Assembly (NCBI GenBank): GCA_031279795.1 | Contig: JAITHZ010000177.1 | Span: 1-7,802 of the forward strand | From: Bacteroidales bacterium | GTDB taxonomy: Bacteria; Bacteroidota; Bacteroidia; Bacteroidales; WRGA01 | Length of the DNA stretch: 7,802 bases | Direction: 5' to 3' | In this document: one piece after another, positions 1 through 7,411 of the stretch | How the letters are laid out: every line of letters begins with the position of its first letter | How positions within the stretch are numbered: the first letter of the stretch is position 1 | The notes under the pieces: model-generated | What the model was told of the DNA's origin: nothing | Databases searched by the model: none | What the model saw: only the letters and a program-made list of their open reading frames with translations | Translations under genes and position numbers: made by a program

Positions 1-3000
1 AGTTCATCCTGTTGGCGCGAGTTTTTTCATCTGTATCAAATGAAACAAATTCATAATCGCCAACCCGCACAGCAACCCCGTCTGCAGCATTTGTCCAGTC
101 TTTGCCGAATGTTGTCAGAGCATACACTGCGTCGGTGGTGGCTTTGGTGCTGTTCCAAGCATTGGTTTGCCGGTTTTTCAGTAGCCAGATTTTCATTTCT
201 TCGATTTCAGCCGTCTTTTCTGGCGCTATTTCTGCAAATGCTTCAACTGCTTTTGTCTGAGCTTCTACCGGCGACTGATACCACAACCAGCCTGGACGAT
301 TGTCTTTCCAGTACATGCCCATTTCGTCGGTTTCAACCGATGTTTCGCTGAGATGATGGATTAGCGTTTTGGCGGACGTTTGAAAATCATAACGCAACAA
401 TGTTGTGGCAATCATCGCTTTACGCTGCAAATCGCAATCAAAGTACTCAGATATGTTTTTGTTAATGTCAGCTAAGTATTTTTTTGCTTCTGCAGGCAAT
501 GGATAGTCGTTTTTCCAAAAACTGCGGACATAATAATAATGTATAAATGTTTTTCCATTTATTTTCCCGTCTTGTTTCTGCAAAGATGTAACTTCTTTAA
601 CCATTTCATCATCAATATATTTTATCGCTTTAGAAATTAAATTATTCATATTTGCATCGAAATATTCGTTTTTCGAATAATTGAGCATTTTTTCCAGCTG
701 GCCGAAGCCCTGAACGATGTGTCCGGTAATGTAGGCGCTTGACTGTCCGCCGTCGAACCACGCAAAGCCGCCGTCGGAATTTTGACGCTGGAGGAGCGTT
801 TGCTGCGTGGCGGAAAAATCTTGACGCATTCGGTTGAGATCGAACAGCAGGGCAAGACGCTGGCGCTGTTCGGTTTCGTTTTGCGCCTGACGTATCCAGG
901 GGGTTTCCTCAAGTAATATGTTTTTCAGTTCCGCGTTTTGTTCCAGTTCCGAAACGTTTTGTTCTGCTGCGTTCCAGTTATCAAAAACCTGTTTGATTTT
1001 CGGATTGGAATTGAGGATGTGCGTTGAGAGGATATTCCCATACAAACGGCTGAAGATCTGCTCGCTACATTCGTAAGGATATTCACGCAAATACGGCAGC
1101 GACATCACCGCCAGCCACAACGGATTCGTGGTGATTTCGAGGGAAAGGTTAAAATTCTCCTGCGTGGCGTCCTTATCATTTGTGCCATTCACCAGCTTTG
1201 CCAGCGTAAATGTTTTTGTCTGTCCCTCTTTGGCAAAAATCGGCATTGTTTCCGTTACCAGCATGCGATTGGGAAGAACGGGTAAAACTCCCTGCTCGCC
1301 GTCAGAAAATAATGTTGATGAAAAATTATTTTCACCTGCCTCTGCTACAATTTCGTACTTTATGGCAGAATATTTTTGTGGAATCAGTATTTCCCATTCT
1401 TGCGCGATATGTTGATCTTTTTTTATGTCGAAATAATGCCCGCCAATCGTTGGATATTTTCCCTGCAATTCAGGTATTATTTCGTTGGAAATGTTTTTAT
1501 CGGTCAATGCGTCATAGAGTTTAAGCACGATCTGCCCCGACAAATCTTTTCCCGACAAATTATTCACTTTTGCCGAAATGACGACTTTGTCGCCTTCGCG
1601 CAGAAAGCGCGGCATGTTTGGCACCACCATCAACTCTTTTTGTGTTGTAGTGTAAAGTTCCGCAGCGCCGCTTTGCAAGTCCTGCGTATGCGCGAGAATC
1701 AGCAGTTTCCAGCGAGTTAAGGCTTCGGGTGAGGTAAACGAAAGTTTCACATCGCCGTTTTCGTCGGTATAGAGATTCGGGTAGAAAAAAGCTGTTTCTT
1801 GCAGGTTTTTGCGAATTTGCGGGGCGTTTTGCGAAGATGCGCCCAATTGCGTTTTTGGGGTTGGCTGTACAAACTCAATTGTTTCGTATAAAGCATTGTC
1901 ATTCAAACTGTATGAAGCCTCGCTTGGCGCTCCGTCAATATGCCCTTCGCCTGCGTACGCAAAAACTTCTTCATTCGTGACTTCTTCTCTGACCGCTCTG
2001 GCAGCCATGTCTTTACGCATAAATCCCCGCGTCATCATCATTATATTAAAGTCCTGTAAATTGATAATTTGTGGAGATTTGTAGGTGTAACTTTTCCGGT
2101 GAGGCGAGAGCCATTTGCTTTTGGTATCAAAGCCCTGCAGGAGAATCCGTTGGTAAAGCAAACCGTAGGGGCTGTAATACAGCGGATTGAAAGCAAACCG
2201 GTTCGATGCAAACTGGTCGAGCGAAGCGTCGTACATGGTTGCCAGTACTTCGGCTGCCAGTTTGTCTCTGTCGGCTCCAGAAATGGTCAACTCCCATGTT
2301 TCGGGTTTCCCTGGCTGAATTTTATTTCGAAAAGTTTTCATGGAAATTTTTAAATCTTTTGACGTATCTACAATTTTTATCTCAAAATTTTGTTGCTTGT
2401 AACCGTTGTTTTTTAGCAGGTATGTGGATACGTACAGGCCGCCACGCAAGTATTCGGGTTTAACTGTTGTAGTGTAAATAGCTTTGCCATTGACAATTGG
2501 AATTTCACGCTGTTCGATCCAGACGCCGTTACTTTCGATATTGAGCATTGCCGTTGCTTCTTTGAAATCCGAAAGTAGACGAATTTCAATGTTGTCGCCC
2601 ACCCGATAGTTTTCTTTATCAACACTTGCTGAAAAGAAATTGTTGCTGGTTGACGTCAGCGTTTTATCATCAATAATTTCAATCAGTTTCATAGTTTTTA
2701 TGGTGTCTTTTCCGAATAGCGAGAAAGCTTCCACGAGATAAAAGCCTTTAGAAAGTTTTTTGATGCTCACTGAATCGGATTTTTGCGTATCGAAATCAAA
2801 TTCAGCCACTTTGCCGTGTTTCCATGCTTGCGGATTCATTTCGTCATCGGAATACGGCAAGTGCGGAAATAATTTCACAAATGTTTCCTTATCATATAAT
2901 TGATAATCAACATTTTTAGACATGTAATCATAACCATAAGCAGTTGCTTTATTTGGCAACAAAATTCTCTCAGGTTCAATAAGTTGAGTGATAATTATTT

Positions 3001-5395
3001 TCCCTTTAGAATCTTCCCGTACGCCGTTTAGATTGACTGATTTTACGGTGATGTTCGTAAAGTCCTTTAGCAATGCCTTTTGCGGAATTTCAAGGCTCAA
3101 CATACGCGGCAAATCGCCGACAGTGACATGTTGGCTGGCGGTGTGCGTTTCGCCGTTGACGTCGGTTACGTCGACGACAACATGGTAGGTATACGTGCGG
3201 TATTCGCCTGCTTTTTTTGCATTCTTGGGTTTGGCCGTAAAGCTGATCTCAAATTTGCCCGCTTTGTCCGTTTGGGTTTCTCCTTGTTCAATGGTCTCGG
3301 AATTAGATGGGTACGGCGGATAAATCATTTTATAAATTGGATAGATGGAGATTTCCTGCCGCTCGACACGATACACTGCTTTTGTTTCAGAAAGCGGTAC
3401 GCCAGCGAAACTTTCGGCCTTGCCGGTGGTTGTGATTCGCTGCTCCAGCGTAAATTCGCCCTTGAGTGTATCCATTTTTACTTCAAATGTTGGACGTTTG
3501 TATTCTTCGAGAAGAAAACCAGCCGAACCGTTTTCATTGTGCAGTGAATACCAGCCGGTTAATCCGCTTTTCGGCAGTATAAATTCACCGAAAACGCTGC
3601 CATACTCATTTGTAGTCAGCACAAGTTCCGAAATCTTCTGGGCATTATTATCTTGTAATTCAATCGTAATGGCTGCGTTTTTGACAATTTCGGCCTGTCT
3701 TCCGTTTTTTGAGTATAAAATTCCCTTGAAATAAACAGTTTGTCCGGGGCGATAGATGGCTCGGTCGAGGAAAAGATCCAACTGTTTTCTTTCGATTTTT
3801 TGAGGATTTTCGTTATCGTAATCAAACAGATATTCAGACAGCGAAATATACGCTTTCGATTCAGGGCAGTAGAGAAAGTTGGCATTGTTGTGTCTGGCAA
3901 TTCCACGTTCATCGGTTTTCAGCGCTATTTCGGCTTGCTTCTTATTCGCAACAAGCGCTTTATTTGCAACGGGTTTGCCTGTTTTGCGGTTCAGCAGCTG
4001 AAAATATCCGTTGTTTAGCTGAACAATCGACCAGTCGCAAACGATAAAATCAAGGCTTGACAGCATATTGCCGGTGTTAATTTTCTGTTCGGCAAAGTCT
4101 TGAGTGTTTGCTACTTCAAGCCGGTAAGCGCCTTGCGGCAATCCGTTGAGTTTGGCTATTGTGCCGTGAGGCGAAAAATCGTCGAAGTGCTGCAAGTCCC
4201 AGCTTCCGGTTTGAATTATTTTTCCGGGTGTTCCGTCCAGTGTGCCAAAACGGGAAATGTGCTGCGAAACTTCAGAAATACGGTAATAAACCTTGTCGAT
4301 GTTTGTGGCTGTGACCGTGACGGCAACAGGTGCGTCGGGCAACGAGATTTCGTCGATGGTCAGCGACAGTTCCGACTGTTGCAGCTGGGCTGTCAGCGAG
4401 GTTGCATTGACCGACCATTTATTTTTCGGATCGGTTGTTACTTGCTGACAAATTTCAAATGCGCGTTTTCTGTCGCTGTTCTGGTAGTATTGTGCTGCCG
4501 AGAAATATAACCAGGCGGCAAAAGGTTCGTTTACATATTCTTGCGCAAGTTTTAGAATTTGTTCTGCAGTGGGGTTTCCCGTACCTGACGTCTCATTGTC
4601 TGTATCATATTCGATCGTCTTACTGTGCGTTATTCGCTGTAGCTGAAAATTCAAATAAGCCGATTTATCCGCATCATTCTTATGAAAATTAATTAATTCA
4701 TCAAGCAGTTGCAAAGCCTGTTGCTGGTTTTCTTGCCACAGCGCGTCGGATTTAACGCCATAGCTGGCCGATTGCAGGAAATTGATGTGTCGCTTTGTCA
4801 GCACGTCGTAAAGCGTTGGATATAAATTAATGTCTTCGGATGAGGTTAAGATTTGTTTCCAGTTTTCAGTTTTTTCTTTTTTAAGTAAGTTGCTGATTTC
4901 TTCCGTTCCGAGCGAGCTGTTGTAAAGTTCTGCAGCTTTGTGCAGCAACTGCCTCGACGACCATTCGGCGATATTGGCGGGCAAAACGTCTAATTCGGTG
5001 ATATTTCGCCGTTTCCACTGTGTGTGCTGCATGTACTGGTGATAGATATTGGCCAGCAACGACTGTAAAACGGCGGCGGTTGTTCCCTGAAATTGAGGAA
5101 TTCCTTTTTCAACATTCTCAATGACAATTTTGAAGGCATTATCTGACTCGTCGTCTTTTGTTTGTGCCAGAATTTGCGCCTGAAACAGCAGTGATTTCAC
5201 TGTTTCCGGTTTGTTTCCGTCGATTGTCGCCTGTTTGATGATTGCGTTCACCTCCGGTAGCAACGATTTGTACTCGCCATTCCGTGCGGCCTGTTCGATT
5301 TGCTTCCATTTCTGCTCGTATGGAAAAGCCTGACTTTGTGCATTCATAACGGTTGTAATTAATAATGCGAGAGAGAAAAAAATATTCCGTTTCAT
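1..5395 (-). CDS. Secreted alpha-2-macroglobulin family protein (YfaS/MG2-like), C-terminus cut by window edge
   Basis: This is a large protease-trap protein. In this family a protease cuts a bait segment, the protein changes shape, and a reactive thioester bonds covalently to the attacker. The frame is open without a stop from the ATG at 5395 to the window edge (1798 codons). In order it shows: a signal peptide (residues 1 to about 23) with no lipobox cysteine; a helix-rich region (about 24-326); MG-type beta domains (from about 335); an MG2 domain with the hallmark YRPGQTV (548-554); an EEYKRPTFEV strand (630-639); a bait-region domain (about 922-1065, containing PGKPETW at 1028-1034 and YDASLD at 1055-1060); the A2M core with FFYPNL (1203-1208); and a thioester/toroid domain (about 1430-1760) with CSEQ at 1443-1446, SDGGFAWF (1540-1547), GWLWYQSP (1702-1709) and WNSTKATTDAVYAL near 1747. 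The last macroglobulin domain is missing because the window ends. It lies 71 bases after tonB on the same strand. The family assignment is firm; the targets and cell location are inferred. Confidence 0.95.
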   Translation of the reverse strand, partial: MKRNIFFSLALLITTVMNAQSQAFPYEQKWKQIEQAARNGEYKSLLPEVNAIIKQATIDGNKPETVKSLLFQAQILAQTKDDESDNAFKIVIENVEKGIPQFQGTTAAVLQSLLANIYHQYMQHTQWKRRNITELDVLPANIAEWSSRQLLHKAAELYNSSLGTEEISNLLKKEKTENWKQILTSSEDINLYPTLYDVLTKRHINFLQSASYGVKSDALWQENQQQALQLLDELINFHKNDADKSAYLNFQLQRITHSKTIEYDTDNETSGTGNPTAEQILKLAQEYVNEPFAAWLYFSAAQYYQNSDRKRAFEICQQVTTDPKNKWSVNATSLTAQLQQSELSLTIDEISLPDAPVAVTVTATNIDKVYYRISEVSQHISRFGTLDGTPGKIIQTGSWDLQHFDDFSPHGTIAKLNGLPQGAYRLEVANTQDFAEQKINTGNMLSSLDFIVCDWSIVQLNNGYFQLLNRKTGKPVANKALVANKKQAEIALKTDERGIARHNNANFLYCPESKAYISLSEYLFDYDNENPQKIERKQLDLFLDRAIYRPGQTVYFKGILYSKNGRQAEIVKNAAITIELQDNNAQKISELVLTTNEYGSVFGEFILPKSGLTGWYSLHNENGSAGFLLEEYKRPTFEVKMDTLKGEFTLEQRITTTGKAESFAGVPLSETKAVYRVERQEISIYPIYKMIYPPYPSNSETIEQGETQTDKAGKFEISFTAKPKNAKKAGEYRTYTYHVVVDVTDVNGETHTASQHVTVGDLPRMLSLEIPQKALLKDFTNITVKSVNLNGVREDSKGKIIITQLIEPERILLPNKATAYGYDYMSKNVDYQLYDKETFVKLFPHLPYSDDEMNPQAWKHGKVAEFDFDTQKSDSVSIKKLSKGFYLVEAFSLFGKDTIKTMKLIEIIDDKTLTSTSNNFFSASVDKENYRVGDNIEIRLLSDFKEATAMLNIESNGVWIEQREIPIVNGKAIYTTTVKPEYLRGGLYVSTYLLKNNGYKQQNFEIKIVDTSKDLKISMKTFRNKIQPGKPETWELTISGADRDKLAAEVLATMYDASLDQFASNRFAFNPLYYSPYGLLYQRILLQGFDTKSKWLSPHRKSYTYKSPQIINLQDFNIMMMTRGFMRKDMAARAVREEVTNEEVFAYAGEGHIDGAPSEASYSLNDNALYETIEFVQPTPKTQLGASSQNAPQIRKNLQETAFFYPNLYTDENGDVKLSFTSPEALTRWKLLILAHTQDLQSGAAELYTTTQKELMVVPNMPRFLREGDKVVISAKVNNLSGKDLSGQIVLKLYDALTDKNISNEIIPELQGKYPTIGGHYFDIKKDQHIAQEWEILIPQKYSAIKYEIVAEAGENNFSSTLFSDGEQGVLPVLPNRMLVTETMPIFAKEGQTKTFTLAKLVNGTNDKDATQENFNLSLEITTNPLWLAVMSLPYLREYPYECSEQIFSRLYGNILSTHILNSNPKIKQVFDNWNAAEQNVSELEQNAELKNILLEETPWIRQAQNETEQRQRLALLFDLNRMRQDFSATQQTLLQRQNSDGGFAWFDGGQSSAYITGHIVQGFGQLEKMLNYSKNEYFDANMNNLISKAIKYIDDEMVKEVTSLQKQDGKINGKTFIHYYYVRSFWKNDYPLPAEAKKYLADINKNISEYFDCDLQRKAMIATTLLRYDFQTSAKTLIHHLSETSVETDEMGMYWKDNRPGWLWYQSPVEAQTKAVEAFAEIAPEKTAEIEEMKIWLLKNRQTNAWNSTKATTDAVYALTTFGKDWTNAADGVAVRVGDYEFVSFDTDEKTRANRMN
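1058..1069 (-). other. Thioester motif C-S-E-Q of the alpha-2-macroglobulin
   Basis: The minus strand reads YPYECSEQIFSRLY around here, with CSEQ at residues 1443-1446. In this superfamily the Cys side chain and the Gln of a Cys-x-Glu-Gln motif form an internal thioester, which bonds to the trapped target when exposed. Both residues are present and in frame with the start at 5395. The residue before the Cys is Glu, where E. coli YfaS and vertebrate members have Gly. The motif predicts a reactive, inhibitory type of protein rather than one of the thioester-less paralogues. Confidence 0.9.
5327..5395 (-). other. Signal peptide of the alpha-2-macroglobulin
   Basis: The first residues are a basic start (MKRN), a hydrophobic core (IFFSLALLITTVM) and a polar end (NAQSQA), which is a classic Sec type I export signal. 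Cleavage could fall after residue 19, 21 or 23; the sequence does not decide it. There is no cysteine near the cleavage zone, so the protein is not an obvious lipoprotein, unlike E. coli YfaS. The signal supports the ATG at 5395 as the true start, since the next in-frame ATG (residue 17) would remove it. Confidence 0.85.
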
Positions 5396-5425
5396 AGTTG
5401 TATTGTTAATTATTTTATTCAAGTA
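5396..5425 (-). promoter_or_regulatory. AT-rich leader before the alpha-2-macroglobulin start, no Shine-Dalgarno
   Basis: The 30 bases just upstream of the ATG hold 25 A or T by hand count, and no AGGAG-like sequence at the usual spacing. AT-rich, unstructured leaders replacing a Shine-Dalgarno site are typical of Bacteroidetes. The leader contributes to the phylum call and is compatible with the chosen start. I could not find a convincing Bacteroidetes promoter pair (TTTG and TAnnTTTG) in the 71-base gap, so the gene may be read through from tonB or have an atypical promoter. Confidence 0.5.
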
Positions 5426-5429
5426 ATGA

Positions 5430-5447
5430 CGAACAGACAGTCTGTCG
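5430..5447 (-). repeat. Small inverted repeat in the tonB to alpha-2-macroglobulin gap
   Basis: Arms ACAGA and TCTGT face each other across three bases (5433-5445). The pairing extends by two more pairs at each end if one A (5432) is bulged, giving a stem of about seven pairs. It ends 34 bases before the alpha-2-macroglobulin ATG and is not followed by a T run in the direction of transcription, so it is not a standard rho-independent terminator. It could be an mRNA processing or stability element or an operator half-site, or it could be chance in a short gap. Confidence 0.3.
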
Positions 5448-5466
5448 ATACGCAGAAGTGGCGCAG

Positions 5467-6279
5467 TTATCGCAGCGAATACTTGTAGGTAATCGTACCT
5501 GTCTGGTTATTCGAAGCTGGAATTGAATTGAACTTCGAGCGCCGGGCGGCTTCGAGCGCCGAGCGTCTCATGCCTGCATCGCTGATGTTCGTTCCGGCGG
5601 TTATTTCGGCATAAATGACATTGCCGTTTGGATTTACGGTGATGCTTACCACGATTCGTCCTTCTTCGCTGATAACGGCTGCCGGACGCGGCAATCCTTC
5701 GGCCGTCCGTCCGTCTAACGAAAAAGACGTTCCGGCGCCGCCCGCTCCTGGTGTGTTCGTTGTGCCGCGTCCGGAAGCGCCGGCTGCGCCCGAAGCGGCT
5801 GCGCCTTGTCCGAATGCTCCGGCTGCCATCCGGTTAATTGCATCGGCTTTTGCGGCTTCGGCTCTGCGTTTACGTTCGGCTTCGGCTTCGCGTTGGCGAG
5901 CTGCTGTCTGGCGTTCTGTTTCCTGTCGACGCCGTTCGGCTGCCTGCTTTTTTGCGTCTTCGATGGCGGCTGTTCGTTCGTGTTCTTGAGTGATGAGCGG
6001 TTTTTGAGGTTTCGGCTTTGCTTGTGGCTCGGTCGGAGGCAATGTCGTCGGTTGAGGCGCGCTTTTTTCCTGTGGCTCGGCCGGCTTGGGGGGGGCGGCG
6101 GCATTTCCATTCGGCTGGTAAACTGCAACGAAATTTCCATTCCCGCCCGATGCCACGTATACGGGCGGCAATACGGGCGGCATGTGCGTTGATAAGTACG
6201 TGAACAGCAGCCACAGCAGAATCATTCCATGAACAGCGGCTGAGGCAATCAGTCCATACAGTCGGTTTTTCTTTTCCAT
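5467..6279 (-). CDS. tonB: Energy transducer TonB with TolA-like coiled-coil insert
   Basis: TonB spans the periplasm and passes energy from the ExbB-ExbD proton motor to outer-membrane TonB-dependent transporters. The 270-residue product has a short basic N-terminus and one membrane helix (about 9-29). The helix carries S13 and H17, matching the SxxxH motif of E. coli TonB, whose His is needed for coupling. Next come a proline- and lysine-rich linker (about 34-94), a highly charged Ala/Glu/Arg/Lys stretch (about 103-146) resembling the TolA coiled coil, and an Ala/Gly-rich hinge (about 153-184). It ends in a TonB C-terminal domain (about 186-270, with GRIVVSITVNPNGNVIYAEI and the closing strand TITYKYSLR). 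The start follows the exbD stop by two bases, which implies translational coupling. The charged middle makes the protein longer than E. coli TonB (239 residues). A Tol-type role is possible, but no tolB or pal is visible, so TonB is the better name. Confidence 0.92.
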   Translation of the reverse strand: MEKKNRLYGLIASAAVHGMILLWLLFTYLSTHMPPVLPPVYVASGGNGNFVAVYQPNGNAAAPPKPAEPQEKSAPQPTTLPPTEPQAKPKPQKPLITQEHERTAAIEDAKKQAAERRRQETERQTAARQREAEAERKRRAEAAKADAINRMAAGAFGQGAAASGAAGASGRGTTNTPGAGGAGTSFSLDGRTAEGLPRPAAVISEEGRIVVSITVNPNGNVIYAEITAGTNISDAGMRRSALEAARRSKFNSIPASNNQTGTITYKYSLR

Positions 6280-6281
6280 AA

Positions 6282-6692
6282 TTAATCAACAGGATGGGTG
6301 GCTATTACCATTTTTACCTGATTCCGAGCTGCCAAATCCAGTATCCGGACGATTTCTTTGTACGGGATTTCGCCGTCGGCATATAGTGCGACAAAGCCGT
6401 CGGGATTTTTCTGTCGGCACGCTTCCAGGAATGGCGTGATTTCTTCCAGCGGGCTTGGCCGTTCTTTCTCATTTCCGTATGCAACGAAGTAGTTCAGCTC
6501 TTCGTCGATAATCACCCGGGCCGACGGTCGTTGCGAGGCTTCGCGTTTGCTCTCCGGCAGCGACAGTTTGATGGTGTTGGGCATTACGATAGTTGCTGTG
6601 ATCATGAAAAAAATCAGCAGCAGGAAGATCACGTCCGTCATCGAGGCCATGCTGAAGGCGACCGTTACTTTATTTTGCCGTTTTAGCGCCAT
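6282..6692 (-). CDS. exbD: ExbD/TolR-family biopolymer transport protein
   Basis: ExbD is the peptidoglycan-facing partner of the ExbB motor. It has one membrane helix and a periplasmic domain, and works with ExbB to turn proton flow into motion of TonB. The 136-residue product fits the family length. A short cytoplasmic tail (1-14) leads into the helix (about 16-36), which carries D20 in the context SMTDVIFLLLIFFM. That Asp aligns with the essential membrane aspartate of E. coli ExbD (D25) and TolR (D23). The periplasmic part ends in the typical ALYADGEIPYKEIVRILDLA segment and an ATHP tail. It starts 10 bases after exbB and stops 2 bases before tonB, so the three are surely made together. 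There is only one exbD copy between exbB and tonB. ExbD and TolR cannot be told apart by sequence alone; the tonB neighbour favours ExbD. Confidence 0.93.
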   Translation of the reverse strand: MALKRQNKVTVAFSMASMTDVIFLLLIFFMITATIVMPNTIKLSLPESKREASQRPSARVIIDEELNYFVAYGNEKERPSPLEEITPFLEACRQKNPDGFVALYADGEIPYKEIVRILDLAARNQVKMVIATHPVD

Positions 6693-6702
6693 AATATTTG
6701 TT

Positions 6703-7404
6703 TTACGTATGCAACGGTTCGTTCAGTAAATCCATGAAATCCATCGTGCGGGCTTCCATTTTCTGGACAACGCTGTTCAGCATCGACGTCAGATGGTTGT
6801 AGAGAAGCAGCGCCAGGATGCCAACAATCAGTCCGGCAACTGTCGTGACCAGCGCTTCGTAGATGCCTTTCGACAGAATACCCATATCGAGTGCGTTGCC
6901 GGCATTCGACATGTCAAAAAATGCAGTAACCATTCCGGTCACCGTGCCAAGAAACCCCAGCATTGGCGCTACGGCGGCGGTGGTAGCGATTATGGGAAGG
7001 CCTTTTTCCAGTTTGGACACTTCCATGTTGCCCACGTTTTCGATAGCAACCAGAATATCGGCCATTGGGCGTCCCAGTCGGGCAACGCCTTTTTCTATCA
7101 TGCGGGAATAGGGCGTGTTGGTTGACTGGCACAAAACCAGCGCCGATTCAATCTTTCCGTCGTGGATGTAATCGCGGATGCGGTCGATAAAACTGCGATT
7201 TTCCTTGCCCGCGATGCGGATAGTAAAAAAACGCTCGAAATAGATCACTACCGACAGAAACGACAGAAAAGCTATTGGAATCATAATCCAGCCGCCTTTC
7301 AGGGTTAATTCCCACAGATCAATTCTTTTTACTTCTTCGGAAACAGGTTCCAGCAAAACGGTGGAAGCTGTTGCGGTGTCGAGGATAACGTTCAGCAAAT
7401 TCAT
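6703..7404 (-). CDS. exbB: ExbB/TolQ/MotA-family proton channel
   Basis: ExbB forms the inner-membrane oligomer that surrounds the ExbD helices and conducts protons. The 233-residue product shows three membrane helices at about 38-57, 137-163 and 181-203, with a cytoplasmic loop of about 80 residues between the first two. The second helix carries the family signature APMLGFLGTVTGMVTAF (146-162). The third starts with the conserved YEALVTTVAGL (182-192), which matches the Glu and Thr residues lining the E. coli ExbB pore. The ATG at 7404 lies 7 bases after the pdxJ stop, and the N-terminus before the first helix (MNLLNVIL then a polar stretch) resembles Bacteroidetes homologues as I remember them. 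The leader is AT-rich with no Shine-Dalgarno. A TolQ role cannot be excluded by sequence, but the neighbouring tonB supports ExbB. Confidence 0.94.
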   Translation of the reverse strand: MNLLNVILDTATASTVLLEPVSEEVKRIDLWELTLKGGWIMIPIAFLSFLSVVIYFERFFTIRIAGKENRSFIDRIRDYIHDGKIESALVLCQSTNTPYSRMIEKGVARLGRPMADILVAIENVGNMEVSKLEKGLPIIATTAAVAPMLGFLGTVTGMVTAFFDMSNAGNALDMGILSKGIYEALVTTVAGLIVGILALLLYNHLTSMLNSVVQKMEARTMDFMDLLNEPLHT

Positions 7405-7411
7405 ATTATTT

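Noticed and set aside
1643..2478. A 14-base direct repeat (TGTTGTAGTGTAAA) at 1643-1656 and 2465-2478
   Set aside because: Both copies are in the same reading frame and encode YTTT in beta-strand regions of the same protein. A single short match like this is explained by coding and chance, not by a mobile or regulatory repeat.
3080..4510. Plus-strand open frames of 130-155 codons (3080-3547, 3345-3734, 4100-4510)
   Set aside because: They overlap the confirmed minus-strand alpha-2-macroglobulin frame, have no recognisable motifs or start context, and are shadows of it.
1..5395. Possible frameshift or pseudogene in the very large minus-strand gene
   Set aside because: I checked every codon in frame from 5395 to 2 and found no stop. 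The thioester cysteine and the late toroid motifs are all in the same frame as the start.
5396..5466. Rho-independent terminator after tonB
   Set aside because: The only hairpin here is AT/GC mixed, short and bulged, and is not followed by a T run on the minus strand.
5842..5973. Tandem DNA repeat (GGCTTC-like units) as a phase-variable tract in tonB
   Set aside because: The units are imperfect and simply encode the Ala/Glu-rich coiled coil. No long perfect run that would slip readily is present.
5615..6192. Two long open frames on the plus strand opposite tonB (5615-5989 and 5806-6192)
   Set aside because: They lie antisense to the low-complexity, GC-rich part of tonB, where stop codons are rare on the other strand. 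Their products are biased repeats with no recognisable domain.
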